Translations under genes and position numbers: made by a program
Notes under the pieces: generated by a model
The model's input: the letters and a program-made list of their open reading frames with translations, nothing else
What the model was told of the DNA's origin: nothing
The model's database searches: none
Part shown: piece by piece, positions 20,977 through 30,024 of the stretch
Layout: each line of letters opens with the position of its first letter
Position numbering within the stretch: position 1 is the first letter of the stretch
Origin: a virus
Direction: 5' to 3' (one strand)
DNA length: 40,599 nucleotides
IMG/VR virus record: IMGVR_UViG_3300006805_000057
Coordinates: 1 to 40,599 of that record

Positions 20977-22641
20977 TTACCAAGCCGGAATGTAGCGGGT
21001 TGTCCCGTTATCGTTAATGGGAATCCACTTAGTTGGGTTGCCGGCCGTGGGAGCGTTTGTCAGCGTCCCAAGTTGAGCAGCCGCCCCGTTTGTGAATGCC
21101 TGATTGCTGGCGATCATCGTTGTGGAATTGGTCGTGATTAGGCCGGCATTGTTAACACTGAACTTGGAGGCGCTTCCAACCTGCGCATCAATGAGCAACT
21201 GCGCCCCGGAGCCCACCGCTGTCTGGGTGCGGTTGATGAGCAGGTCGGTGTTGGCGGCGGTGCCGGATAATTGATTATACGACGGCGTGACACTGATGAA
21301 GTTATTTGTCCCGCTAGCTGCTGAATCGGCGCTAGATTGAGTAAAGGAATAATAGCTCTTCCCCGCAAATGACGTGCCGGTGATCGTAGCCGCAAAGAAA
21401 GGCGCCGTAACGCGATTGAGTGTGATCTGAGAAATAGCTGAAGACGCGCCTGTCCCTATCAAACGCAGCGCCCTTGGAATTCCAGTTCCGGCAGAAATAG
21501 TTCTAAGTATTGCCACGTTGCCGCTGAATAACGTCTCCACTCTCTCATAGTTCGTCGTCTGGTCCACCGTGTTGTAGAGCTGGAGGCCGGCAGTAGCGGT
21601 CGATGGCATGGACATTCCAGTGTCCGTGCCCGTCAGGAATGTCTGCGCAGCACTGCCTGAAGTGGTGCCCTGAAGGCTTAGCGTCCGGCTCGCCCCTGTG
21701 CCCGCCGTGATGGTCAGGTTGCTGGCCCCGCCAGTCCAAGAGCCCACAAGCGCTGAGAGTGCGTTAGCTGCATTGGATTCAAGAATCATCGGCGCCCCGC
21801 CACCACTTGAACTGATTCTTCCGCCAACAGCCGTCAGGCGCGTGGTGGATGCGCCAAACCGGGAGTTCACCGTGAAGTCACCTGTTACCGTGGCCCCTTG
21901 GGTTGCGTCTAAAACTAGAGCGTTTGTGGCAACCGAGCCAGATGTGGTGGTTTGGAGGGTGAGCGTCCGGCTCGCCCCCGTGCCCGACAGTATGTTCATG
22001 TTGGATGCACCACCAACGATTGAACCCGAAAGGACCGCGAAGGTGGTTCCATCGAACGTGAACGCCTGCGAGGCCAGCGCGCCGCGCGCGAACACGTATT
22101 TGTTGGGCGCGTAGAAAACGGTTTGATTATTTCCTGCGGAGGCTAATCCGCCTGAATATGCGGAACCCGTCTGTGATATGTTAAAGAAGTCCCCGCCATC
22201 AGCGGAAATTTGCTGGAAACCTTTCAGGAAATTGGTTTGCCCGGTGCCGCTCGCGTAGAACGAGGTTCCGCCATCAACGGCGCGGGTGTTATTGACCAAT
22301 TTTGAGATTAGCACGGACCCTGTTCCGCTCGGAGTAATAGAAATACTTTGATCGGACCCCCCCGCCGTAAACGCCAACGACCCCGCCCCCGTAATCCCAA
22401 ACCCAGCCGGGACTGTCAGGGTGGGGGTGGAGTAGGTGAGGTCTGAGGCGATAACGGAGGTGGTCCCGTTCCCGAGGATTAGGCGAGTGGCCGTAAGGGT
22501 GCCCGAGGCCGTCACATCACCTGAGCCCGTGCCGATTCCGTTCGCGCTACGGAACAAAGCCGCCGTGACAGGGGACAGAATAACCCCGGTCGTAGAATTG
22601 ACCGTTAAAGCGCCGCTAGTGGGTGTAGGAGGGGTGGCCAT
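20977..22641 (-). CDS. Tail-fibre-like protein
   Basis: A 554-residue protein, almost entirely small and polar residues (Gly, Ser, Thr, Ala, Asn). Repeated beta units such as SGTGASRTLTLQTTTSGS and AGTGASRTLSLQGTTSGS recur, and the C-terminus GNPTKWIPINDNGTTRYIPAW is typical of short terminal segments on phage fibre proteins. QLLIDAQVGSASKFSVNNAGLI resembles segments of phage shaft proteins. It is probably a trimeric beta-helical fibre that touches the host surface. No intramolecular chaperone domain is visible. Confidence 0.75.
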   Translation of the reverse strand: MATPPTPTSGALTVNSTTGVILSPVTAALFRSANGIGTGSGDVTASGTLTATRLILGNGTTSVIASDLTYSTPTLTVPAGFGITGAGSLAFTAGGSDQSISITPSGTGSVLISKLVNNTRAVDGGTSFYASGTGQTNFLKGFQQISADGGDFFNISQTGSAYSGGLASAGNNQTVFYAPNKYVFARGALASQAFTFDGTTFAVLSGSIVGGASNMNILSGTGASRTLTLQTTTSGSVATNALVLDATQGATVTGDFTVNSRFGASTTRLTAVGGRISSSGGGAPMILESNAANALSALVGSWTGGASNLTITAGTGASRTLSLQGTTSGSAAQTFLTGTDTGMSMPSTATAGLQLYNTVDQTTNYERVETLFSGNVAILRTISAGTGIPRALRLIGTGASSAISQITLNRVTAPFFAATITGTSFAGKSYYSFTQSSADSAASGTNNFISVTPSYNQLSGTAANTDLLINRTQTAVGSGAQLLIDAQVGSASKFSVNNAGLITTNSTTMIASNQAFTNGAAAQLGTLTNAPTAGNPTKWIPINDNGTTRYIPAW

Positions 22642-22644
22642 AAA

Positions 22645-23838
22645 TTAAGCGGGTGCTGAACTTCCGGTCTGGTCCGGGTAGGCGTAGCAAGCCCCAGCCG
22701 CACCAGCCACGCCCATGTAATGAAACTTTCCGGTGGTTGAGTTGTAGGCAGCCGGCACCAAGTCCAAGAACGTCCCGATTAGTTTCCACACATACGCATT
22801 GGTTGATGCGTTGTAGTCGTAGGGCTGAATCCAGATTGGGTGAGAGGTGGCCTGCACCCCCGCCGTCAGCCGGTAGAACATCGACAAAAGGCCGGTGTGG
22901 GTGCCTTCCCCGTCAGTGACCGTAACGGAAAAGTTGAGAAGGACAACGGACCCCGAAGGCATCTGACCAGATGCTGTCGGCAATCCGCCCAACTTGGTAG
23001 AATCAACCACCGCAGAAACAAGGCCAGTGATAGAGGGGCGATTCTGAACGTAGGCAACAGACGGGAAAGGGGTGGGGTTAAGTGCCGGCACTTCAAAGTT
23101 GCTCGCCCTAATCGTAACGGGGGTTTGGTAGTAGGACGCTACATTCCCATCCGGGTCCAAAACCTCCGCCTGAAGGACAGTGGTATATTGGGTGAAGTTT
23201 CCGATAACCTCCCCTTGGCTGATTAAAAGGGAAATGGCCTCCGCTGTGTTTGTGGTGAGCGTTCCGGTCCACCCAGCCGCAGGGGTGACAATCGTTGTCC
23301 AAGTGTCCTGTGTGGTGATGGGCTGCTGACGAATCTGAATGGCCGACTGCTGGCAATGGGTTGAATCGCCCGCCTGAAGCGAAGTAATGCCAATATCACC
23401 TGATGGGATAAGGGAGATACCTGAAGCCGTCAGGGCCGTCTTGCTGCCAACCGTAACCCAAGAAACAAAGAAGTTGGGATAGGTGCCGTTTACCTTAACG
23501 CCGCCCTCATTGGTAACGGTCGTCAGGGCGTTCAGCGCCAGTTCAATAGCAGCCGCGTCAGACGCCACGCTAAGGGCATCTGTGGTCTGCCCGCAGGTCA
23601 GGGTATAGGAACCACGCTCAGGCCCCAGGTTAACGTCTCCTATCGTTACACGGAGGGTATAGGCGGGGTTTCCAGAGAATGATTCAACCGTGCCTTGGTT
23701 GTTGAAAACCCAGTTGTGCGCCCGGGTATCACCAATGACCAAAACCGGGAAGGCTTCCGGCACCCGATTGGTCAGCGACTTAACCCGGCTTCTGGCTATC
23801 TCGGAAAGAGATGTATCGATGTAATGTGTGATAGCCAT
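22645..23838 (-). CDS. Beta-rich distal tail protein
   Basis: A 397-residue beta-rich protein of unknown family. Residues about 60-160 (AYTLRVTIG...AAAIELALNALTTV...GGVKVNGTYPNFFVSWVTVG) form a module also found in the 620-residue tail protein upstream (ATIQSTLNALADV...GISFTCTGG). Position between the adhesin and the fibre indicates a baseplate or fibre-attachment role. A TTGACA...CTAAAG box lies directly in front of its start. Confidence 0.65.
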   Translation of the reverse strand: MAITHYIDTSLSEIARSRVKSLTNRVPEAFPVLVIGDTRAHNWVFNNQGTVESFSGNPAYTLRVTIGDVNLGPERGSYTLTCGQTTDALSVASDAAAIELALNALTTVTNEGGVKVNGTYPNFFVSWVTVGSKTALTASGISLIPSGDIGITSLQAGDSTHCQQSAIQIRQQPITTQDTWTTIVTPAAGWTGTLTTNTAEAISLLISQGEVIGNFTQYTTVLQAEVLDPDGNVASYYQTPVTIRASNFEVPALNPTPFPSVAYVQNRPSITGLVSAVVDSTKLGGLPTASGQMPSGSVVLLNFSVTVTDGEGTHTGLLSMFYRLTAGVQATSHPIWIQPYDYNASTNAYVWKLIGTFLDLVPAAYNSTTGKFHYMGVAGAAGACYAYPDQTGSSAPA

Positions 23839-23840
23839 GT

Positions 23841-23863
23841 CTTTAGTAAGGGCGTTTTGTCAA
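23841..23863 (-). promoter_or_regulatory. TTGACA-N11-CTAAAG box
   Basis: Minus strand TTGACA (23863-23858) and CTAAAG (23846-23841) stand just upstream of the start at 23838. The same arrangement occurs before 29224, 37236 and the capsid gene. No -10 at normal spacing is present. Confidence 0.45.
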
Positions 23864-23870
23864 GGTGAGG

Positions 23871-24875
23871 TCAGTAGATTGTCAGGGTGCCGGAAGTCGT
23901 AAACGTGTGGATTGTATTGCCTCCAACATGGGTAATCGTTCCGCCCGTGCCACGAGCCGGTCCGGGATAGGAGATAATGCAAACGCCGTCGCCGCCGTCC
24001 CAGCCAGCGTTACCCGTGCTTCGCCCACCACCACCACCTCCCAATCCATCTGTGCCAGCCGAGCCGGAGTTTCCACCGTCGCCACCACCGCCAGTTCCAC
24101 CCGTGCCGAACACAAGACCATTGCTGAACGAGCAGCCACCACCACCACCACCGTAATAAACCGGGGTTCCTGAAATATCGTATAGAATACCGGCGCCACC
24201 AAGGCCCGGGGCGCTGTTGCCAGTTGCGTTAAGTCCACTTGAACCCGCACCGCCGCCACCGCCAGCCGGGAATGGGGAACCAGTAAATGAGCCGTTTCCG
24301 CCACCGCTCCCGCCTTGGCTTCCCCCTCCGCCATTGGTTGTTCCGGCAGACCACGCACCACCGCCACCACCGCAACCGCCACTAAGGCCCGTTTGCTGGC
24401 CGTTGTTACCGGTATTACCACCGCCACCACCGCCGACTGCATTGAACGTAAAGGCTATGGTGTTTGTGCCGCTGGTTCCCTTGGTTCCCGATGTGCTCAC
24501 AACGGAGCCGGCTCCGCCTGTTCCAACAACAATAGTGTGGGGTCCGGATTCTATCTCATAATCTTCAATGTAGAATCTACCGCCGCCACCACCGCCACCA
24601 CAGGAACCACCACCGCCACCACCAATAAGAAGCATCTTGGCAAATAGGGGGCCAAAAATGTTTTGTCCGGGAGCCAGCTGAGAACTCAGCAGCGATGAGC
24701 CCGCAGACATTTGCATGGCGCCATAACCAATGCTCTGGCCGGTGTTGTTGTTTATCTGAAACCGAAGCCCGGCAAAAGCATTCAGAACTGAGTAAGCCCT
24801 TTTAAGGTCCCGCATCCGGGCAGGGTTCATCAGGTCCGGGATACTTTTGGGAAGGATTATTCTGGGCGTGTTCAT
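23871..24875 (-). CDS. Polyglycine-rich tail adhesin
   Basis: A 334-residue protein. An N-terminal helical module of about 65 residues (LPKSIPDLMNPARMRDLKRAYSVLNAF) probably attaches it to the tail; residues about 85-310 are dominated by Gly runs, sometimes 6 or 7 in a row, alternating with short variable loops. This layout matches glycine-rich phage adhesins such as S16 gp38, in which polyglycine helices support host-range-determining loops. The last 25 residues form a beta segment. A receptor-recognition role is a strong inference. Confidence 0.8.
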   Translation of the reverse strand: MNTPRIILPKSIPDLMNPARMRDLKRAYSVLNAFAGLRFQINNNTGQSIGYGAMQMSAGSSLLSSQLAPGQNIFGPLFAKMLLIGGGGGGSCGGGGGGGRFYIEDYEIESGPHTIVVGTGGAGSVVSTSGTKGTSGTNTIAFTFNAVGGGGGGNTGNNGQQTGLSGGCGGGGGAWSAGTTNGGGGSQGGSGGGNGSFTGSPFPAGGGGGAGSSGLNATGNSAPGLGGAGILYDISGTPVYYGGGGGGCSFSNGLVFGTGGTGGGGDGGNSGSAGTDGLGGGGGGRSTGNAGWDGGDGVCIISYPGPARGTGGTITHVGGNTIHTFTTSGTLTIY

Positions 24876-25075
24876 TGAAGAACAATGGTCAAAATGCCCG
24901 CATCTCCGTTGATCTGGATTGTCCCCTTCCCAACCAGCGCTCCGCTTGAATCCCTAATCTCCGCCTTTAGCTGCATCAGGGCGTTAACCAAGTCTTCCGC
25001 CCGTTGCAGGTCTGCCTTCCTCTGTGGGGTGAGGAAGTCAGCAAGGTTTGCCGGTGGGATGATCTTTTGAATCAT
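24872..25075 (-). CDS. Small paralogue of the adhesin N-terminus
   Basis: A 67-residue protein. LTPQRKADLQRAEDLVNALMQLKAEIRDSSGALVGKGTIQI aligns with MNPARMRDLKRAYSVLNAFAGL...GQSIGYGAMQM at the start of the adhesin. It therefore looks like a free copy of the attachment module, encoded immediately upstream with an ATGA overlap. It could cap or fill positions on the same tail site. Confidence 0.75.
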   Translation of the reverse strand: MIQKIIPPANLADFLTPQRKADLQRAEDLVNALMQLKAEIRDSSGALVGKGTIQINGDAGILTIVLQ

Positions 25076-26937
25076 TAGACATCAACGAAGTCGTCGGGGT
25101 AGATTTGCAGGGAATCTACAATGTAGATTTGAGGGGCTTCGGGCCAAGGCTTGGGGCCGTTGCTTTGGTAGGTCTGGAACCCGCCACCCGCACCCACCGC
25201 GTTAAGCAGGGCCATAGAGTTCTGCTGAAGGCCGATCTCGGGCTGAATGTCTGCCGGGGTGGTGATGCCAGCGGTAACGCCGGGTAGGTAGAAGTCTCGT
25301 TTTACCCGCGTGCGAATCAGGGCTGTTCCGCCAGAGTATCCGGCACCATTTGACCCCGCAAACTCATACGCCAAAGACTGTCCTGAGGTGGGGACTCCAA
25401 TGGTGTTTGCATCGATGACGGCCCAGCTTCCCGGCGCGGCCAAGCGATAAATCAGGAATGAATCGGCCCCATATATAAGGCGATTGGATGCGCTGAATCC
25501 GTGTCCCGTTACCGTGAATGTGTCCGTCAGGCAGTAAGTTTCCGTGGCAGGCTCCAATACCCCCCGATAGCTTGTGTTATTCGTGGTAACGGTAAGCCCG
25601 CTGCTGTTCATCGTAACCGGGGAAACCGCTGCGGTTTCAACGCTGCGGGTTAAGGTAAAGTTGCCCCCGTTTGTGTCCGTCAGGGGATTTGCCGTTCCGC
25701 CCGTGCAGGTGAATGATATTCCGTCGGCAACAACATCCGCCAAGGCGTTAAGGGTGCTTTGAATTGTGGCCGACGAGGCATTATAAGCTATGCCCGCCGA
25801 GGTGCTGGTCTTGTATGTGAGCGTAAAGGTTCCAGCCGTGGCATATCCCACAACCACCGCACTGACTGATTCCTTCACGAAAAACCCGCTGCTTCCGTAA
25901 AGGTATCCTGCGTAAATCTCGGGAGCTAGGTCTTGGGTGTAGTAGATCGAATCCGAGAACGCCCCGGCGGTTCCCAGTATGCCGGCATCAAGAACGGTGA
26001 AGGGCGTGTTTACCTGAATGGCGAAAGCAGACCCGGCCCCACTCGGGATTGTGGGAAGGGGGAGGTATTGGCTCCCCTCGTAAATGTATTGGGTTGACGG
26101 GATGCGGGCATATCTCCGCGAAAATGACGCCCGCTGAAGCTGGTCAATGCTAATGTCAGACTCGTAAGCCAGATAAGCAAAGGTATCGATGGACGGCAGC
26201 CAAGACGGCGAGCTGATTGACCGGGATACGGTCGTTGTAGAAATGTAAGGCCCAACCGAGGACGCCAGTTGAAGCTGTGCGCCCCACACATAGAAACCCT
26301 TGGTGATGTCGCCCGCGTAGCTGATCGTTGAAGCATCCGAGGCGCTTTGAATGAAGACCGCCCCGGACCCGGTTGCCACTGTGCATACAATGGAGCAGCG
26401 ATAGGAGCCGTCCGGCATGGCGAGGATTGAGCCGGTGCCACCCGAAGCTGTGCCCACCGTTCCCGCGCTAATGTTGAAGAAGCAAGTGAAGTTGGATGCC
26501 CCATCGTTCACCTTGGCGTAAACGTAGTCCCGTCCAAGGCCACCAGCCACGAAGAAGGAGAACACATAATTTCCCGCAGTAAACGCATAGGTCTGGGTTA
26601 CATAGTGCTCCGCGTTCGTAACCGTCTCTAGCACCTTGAACATATCCACAACGCCATTATCCGGATTGGCCCTCCCCGCTGCCGTAGGGGTTGCGTTGGT
26701 GGAGGTCCAAGTAGTGGTGAAGGTCTGCGACTGAAGGAGGTAATTCGTGTAAGTGGTCCGCGCCCCAATCAGGGGGGCATAACTCGCCGGCAGGATGCGG
26801 TAATTCAGCTCCGTGATTTTGGAGTAAGTATTCGGCGGGCTAACCTCGTTTAGCAGCGGCCAAATGGGTTTGTCGGCTCCTACCTGAAAGCCTGCGGTCC
26901 ACTGACCGTCATTGTAGAATGTGGGTTGGGTGGGCAT
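25075..26937 (-). CDS. Large tail protein with carbohydrate-binding-like module
   Basis: A 620-residue protein. Residues about 60-235 (TNYLLQSQTF...TWT...PDNG...DMFKVLE...YVFSFFVAGGLGRDYVYAKV...MPDGSYRCSIV...GFYVWGAQLQL) match the jelly-roll, carbohydrate-binding-like modules of phage tail and head-fibre proteins. Residues about 370-460 contain a beta module shared with the 397-residue tail protein. The C-terminus is specific. It follows the tape measure and probably forms the distal tail or a receptor-binding component. Confidence 0.7.
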   Translation of the reverse strand: MPTQPTFYNDGQWTAGFQVGADKPIWPLLNEVSPPNTYSKITELNYRILPASYAPLIGARTTYTNYLLQSQTFTTTWTSTNATPTAAGRANPDNGVVDMFKVLETVTNAEHYVTQTYAFTAGNYVFSFFVAGGLGRDYVYAKVNDGASNFTCFFNISAGTVGTASGGTGSILAMPDGSYRCSIVCTVATGSGAVFIQSASDASTISYAGDITKGFYVWGAQLQLASSVGPYISTTTVSRSISSPSWLPSIDTFAYLAYESDISIDQLQRASFSRRYARIPSTQYIYEGSQYLPLPTIPSGAGSAFAIQVNTPFTVLDAGILGTAGAFSDSIYYTQDLAPEIYAGYLYGSSGFFVKESVSAVVVGYATAGTFTLTYKTSTSAGIAYNASSATIQSTLNALADVVADGISFTCTGGTANPLTDTNGGNFTLTRSVETAAVSPVTMNSSGLTVTTNNTSYRGVLEPATETYCLTDTFTVTGHGFSASNRLIYGADSFLIYRLAAPGSWAVIDANTIGVPTSGQSLAYEFAGSNGAGYSGGTALIRTRVKRDFYLPGVTAGITTPADIQPEIGLQQNSMALLNAVGAGGGFQTYQSNGPKPWPEAPQIYIVDSLQIYPDDFVDV

Positions 26938-28100
26938 TAGCGATTAGTTCCGAATCCGTTTACCTGAAGCCGGGTGTTAAGTTCTGAAACGCCCTTGGAT
27001 ACTTCCGTAAGAACGTCCGTTTGACGGTTCTGAAGCTTAAGGGGGTCTCCAATGGTAGAGACTTGAGACGCAAAGATGCCCTGCCCCGCCGCGTCTTGAT
27101 AGTTGGGGTTGAAAACGTAGTCGCTTATGTTGCTCTGCCGACCGCGAAGCGCCTGAATGCGGCTTTGCAGGGCCGGCAGTTCAAACTTGCCGATGCCGGC
27201 CCCGCTCATCTTGTAGGTATCAACCTGCTTCTGTAGCGCGTCAATTTCCTGCTGAATGTCCCGGGATGCGCTTTGAATAAGCATCTTCTCGTATTCCTGT
27301 TGCTTGGCCGGGTCGAAATACGTCTGGAATCCTCCAATAGCCTTAGCTACGCCAAGGTCCCCAGAAGCGGTCATCTTGCTTTTAGCAATTTCTGCTTCGG
27401 CCTTTGCCGTGTCCTTCACTAAGGAATTACGAATTGATTCTTGTTGGTTAAGATTTTTTTGTAATTCTACCTCTAACGCAACGGTGTTAACGCCAGCCGC
27501 TTTATCTAGACGAATTTGTCTTTGAAGAAGATTCTGTTCCTTGATCAACTGAACGAGTTTTTCCTCAGGTTTTAGAGCGTCAAATTTTAGCCTAGCAAGT
27601 TCGGCCTGAAGGTCTCTCAGGTTCTTAGCCTCCTCGTCTGCGGCCTTTCTGGTTTGATCGGCCATGTCTTCCTTCCATTTCTTTTCTTCCTCAAAGAATT
27701 TCATCCGCGCTTCCCACACAATTTCCTGCTGGCGAAGAGCCCGCTGTGCATAGTCCTCGTCCCTCTTTTCTGCCCTAGCCTTGGCTTCATCTCGCTTCTT
27801 CTCTTGTGCGTCAGCCGCCTTATCAGTGCTCTCCACCAGTTTCTTTAGGCGTTCTTCCTCAAGCTCAGAAAGCCCGACCCAAAGACGGGCAATCTTTTCC
27901 GCGATGGCCTGAAAGTTAATGCCAAGCGCAACCGCTAGCGCTCCGCCAAGCGAGCGAAGATTGCCAAACTTCTTCCCGAGTCCATCCAGAGCAGAGCCAA
28001 ACCCACGCGTGAATTGCTCCCCAGCCTGAGTTGCCTTATTAAGCTCTCCGCGAAATTCAGAGGTATCAGCCCCCAGTTTAACTACAAGTGAATCGGCCAT
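26937..28100 (-). CDS. Tape measure protein, short
   Basis: A 387-residue protein. The N-terminus (LVVKLGADTSEFRGELNKATQ) is typical of tape measure proteins; a hydrophobic helix (about residues 50-75) and long coiled coils follow, and the C-terminal third is less regular. At roughly 1.5 angstroms per residue it would set a tail shorter than 60 nm, which is short for a siphovirus. The ATG at 28100 shares a base with the chaperone stop (TAATG), so the open frame upstream is not used. Confidence 0.75.
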   Translation of the reverse strand: MADSLVVKLGADTSEFRGELNKATQAGEQFTRGFGSALDGLGKKFGNLRSLGGALAVALGINFQAIAEKIARLWVGLSELEEERLKKLVESTDKAADAQEKKRDEAKARAEKRDEDYAQRALRQQEIVWEARMKFFEEEKKWKEDMADQTRKAADEEAKNLRDLQAELARLKFDALKPEEKLVQLIKEQNLLQRQIRLDKAAGVNTVALEVELQKNLNQQESIRNSLVKDTAKAEAEIAKSKMTASGDLGVAKAIGGFQTYFDPAKQQEYEKMLIQSASRDIQQEIDALQKQVDTYKMSGAGIGKFELPALQSRIQALRGRQSNISDYVFNPNYQDAAGQGIFASQVSTIGDPLKLQNRQTDVLTEVSKGVSELNTRLQVNGFGTNR

Positions 28101-28771
28101 TAGTTGCGGGCGTTGATCGTTTCCAGAAACCGTTTGGTGCAACGGTTCTCGTCTGCATCGTAATACTTCGCTTCTTTCCCTAGCGCCCTGCGGTCAATGC
28201 ATCGGGCGAGCTGGTAGAGCTGTTTAATAGGGGTGTGGCGAACCGGGGCCGGGAGCGGCCATTGCTTATACTCCCGCGAGAACATATCGACTAACTGGGC
28301 CTCCAAAGAAGCCGCCAGCGGTTCCGTAGGCTCCTCCGTCTCCACATGGGGAAGACCGTCCTTGAAGGTGGCGGCGATAATCTCGTGAATATCCAGACAC
28401 GCCTTGTAGAAGTTGTGGATAACCACCTGATGCCGGTTTTTCCATGTGGAACCCTTGCGGAGCGCCTTCCTGATTCTCCACATTTGCAGCCACTTCCAAC
28501 GAAGGGAGGCAATGGGGCTGTCGGGATTAAACTGGGGAGAGCAGAACCAAATGAAATTGCGAAGGTCCCCCTCGGTGGGAATCCGGTCCATAAAGTAGGC
28601 GCTTCCAGTCCCAACCAGAAGCGAGTGAATAGCCGGGGTGATCGGGGAAAGTTCAATCCCAAGGACCGTCTCGGGAACCATTGCCCATGCCTCCGCCCTC
28701 CGCTTGTGGGCTCCCGCCCTGATAAGCGCAATCTGGGCCTGATACTCCTCTATGCTGCGTGCTGGTTCCAT
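28100..28771 (-). CDS. Tail assembly chaperone candidate
   Basis: A 223-residue helical, basic protein placed directly between the tail-tube candidate and the tape measure, where gpG/GT-type chaperones occur. No family signature is visible, and I find no slippery site that would yield a frameshifted longer product. The ATG at 28771 is preferred over an upstream TTG. Confidence 0.55.
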   Translation of the reverse strand: MEPARSIEEYQAQIALIRAGAHKRRAEAWAMVPETVLGIELSPITPAIHSLLVGTGSAYFMDRIPTEGDLRNFIWFCSPQFNPDSPIASLRWKWLQMWRIRKALRKGSTWKNRHQVVIHNFYKACLDIHEIIAATFKDGLPHVETEEPTEPLAASLEAQLVDMFSREYKQWPLPAPVRHTPIKQLYQLARCIDRRALGKEAKYYDADENRCTKRFLETINARN

Positions 28772-28837
28772 TGAAAAGAAAACCCGCGCCGTTGAAGGGA
28801 CGCGGGCTGGCAAGTGGTTTTTAGCGCCCCCCTTGTC

Positions 28838-29224
28838 TTAGTTTATGACTTCCGTGGCGTCGAACTGCCAAGACTTAAGACCTTCCGTGGTCTGGGGATT
28901 GGACATGTTCTGAATAATGTAATTGGTGTTGGTGGCGTTGCCCGCGTAGAGGGCGGCGGGGAACTTGGTCATCTGGGCAGGGGCGTTTGTGTTTGTGATA
29001 CACATGACCGTGCCGCTGAACTTCTTGAAGTCGCGCACATGGGACGAGGCGAAGGGAAGCCCGTTCTGGTCATACTCAAAAGCCGAGCGAACCGGGGAAT
29101 CCGGCTTCAGGTCCTTCAGGATGTAGTTAACGTTGGACGAGGTATTGCCAGAGTCCGGGATGGCGACGAGGACTGAGCCGCGAATCAGACCACCATCGGA
29201 ATAAGTGTTGGGTTGGGATGCCAT
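28838..29224 (-). CDS. Tail tube protein candidate
   Basis: A 128-residue beta-rich protein (GSVLVAIPDSG...VNYILKDLKPDSP, a long loop, FSGTVMCITNTNAP, LYAGNATNTNYIIQNM, SWQFDATEVIN) of the size and position expected of a major tail tube subunit. It lies behind its own TTGACA...CTAAAG box, consistent with high expression. The family is not certain. Confidence 0.6.
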   Translation of the reverse strand: MASQPNTYSDGGLIRGSVLVAIPDSGNTSSNVNYILKDLKPDSPVRSAFEYDQNGLPFASSHVRDFKKFSGTVMCITNTNAPAQMTKFPAALYAGNATNTNYIIQNMSNPQTTEGLKSWQFDATEVIN

Positions 29225-29242
29225 AGATTAGTTGGGTTGCCG

Positions 29243-29265
29243 CTTTAGAAAGCGCCCCTTGTCAA
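29243..29265 (-). promoter_or_regulatory. TTGACA-N11-CTAAAG box
   Basis: Minus strand TTGACA (29265-29260) and CTAAAG (29248-29243), 18 bases upstream of the start at 29224. GCGCTTTCTAAAGCGG can form a small hairpin. Confidence 0.5.
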
Positions 29266-29286
29266 CCAATCCGCCGACCCAAACGA

Positions 29287-30000
29287 CTAAGCCAATTGAT
29301 GCCGCACCCGGATATACCTAGGCTCACGGGGCTTGCCCGACTCAAAAAAACCCATGTGCTGAAAGGTAACTTGGGTTCCGATAGGGGTAAGTTTGCCCCG
29401 AATGTGGAACTCCACCCCGTTCTTTAGCCTGAGAAGAAGCGACTCCTTGCCCTCTTTGTGGCCGATAACAACCCCCTCCGCGTCCTGAGCCGGCTTGACC
29501 TTTCTCATGCCTGCGGACGGGCCTCCCTCATAAACGGACTGGGGATGCCTCAAAACAACCCCTTCCCCCCCACGGGCCATTACATCGCCAAGGAAGGCAT
29601 CTAAATGCGCTTGGGATAGGCAGACCTCCTGCTTGATAACTTGGGCGTAAAGGCCAAAGGATGCAGCTTTTAGTGCCCTATACGTGTCCGTAAAGAAATC
29701 CGAACTAGAGGCAGCGTCTATGATCTTCAGGGAGAGCCCCCGCCAGTCATCGGAACGGAGACGCTTGGCCAATCCCTCAAAGGAGCCGTGACCACCCCAG
29801 ATTTCGCAACGAAGGGCAACGTCCGGTAATTCAGCAGTGAACCAATCCGGGGCGTTTAATTCCACCCCTTCAATGGTCGTAAGTTTGCCGTTTTCCCAGC
29901 CAACCCCCCAGCCATCGAACTTTTCCGACATAAGCCAGCCCACGGGCGAAGCCTTTCCGGTCCATTCCTTGGCTAGCATGAAGTCCATGCCAGAAGCCAA
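29287..30000 (-). CDS. ATP-dependent DNA ligase, minimal
   Basis: A 237-residue enzyme. The adenylation motif SEKFDGWG has the nucleotidyl-accepting Lys27; LRCEIWGG (Glu66) is motif III, EGVVLRHP (Glu146) motif IV and MRKVKP (Lys167, Lys169) motif V. An OB-like C-terminal region of about 60 residues completes the minimal two-domain form. It would seal nicks with ATP. The unusual feature is its location: inside the late tail module, between the tail-terminator and tail-tube candidates, not with the replication genes. Confidence 0.85.
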   Translation of the reverse strand: MASGMDFMLAKEWTGKASPVGWLMSEKFDGWGVGWENGKLTTIEGVELNAPDWFTAELPDVALRCEIWGGHGSFEGLAKRLRSDDWRGLSLKIIDAASSSDFFTDTYRALKAASFGLYAQVIKQEVCLSQAHLDAFLGDVMARGGEGVVLRHPQSVYEGGPSAGMRKVKPAQDAEGVVIGHKEGKESLLLRLKNGVEFHIRGKLTPIGTQVTFQHMGFFESGKPREPRYIRVRHQLA

Positions 30001-30024
30001 ATGCCCAAACGCGCTAGCGTCAAC

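Noticed and set aside
24217-24647. Long plus-strand Pro/Thr-rich frames
   Set aside because: They are the complement of the glycine-codon runs of the adhesin.
28100-28771. gpG/GT-type programmed frameshift in the chaperone candidate
   Set aside because: No slippery heptamer followed by a suitable open frame was found; the stop overlaps the tape measure start instead.
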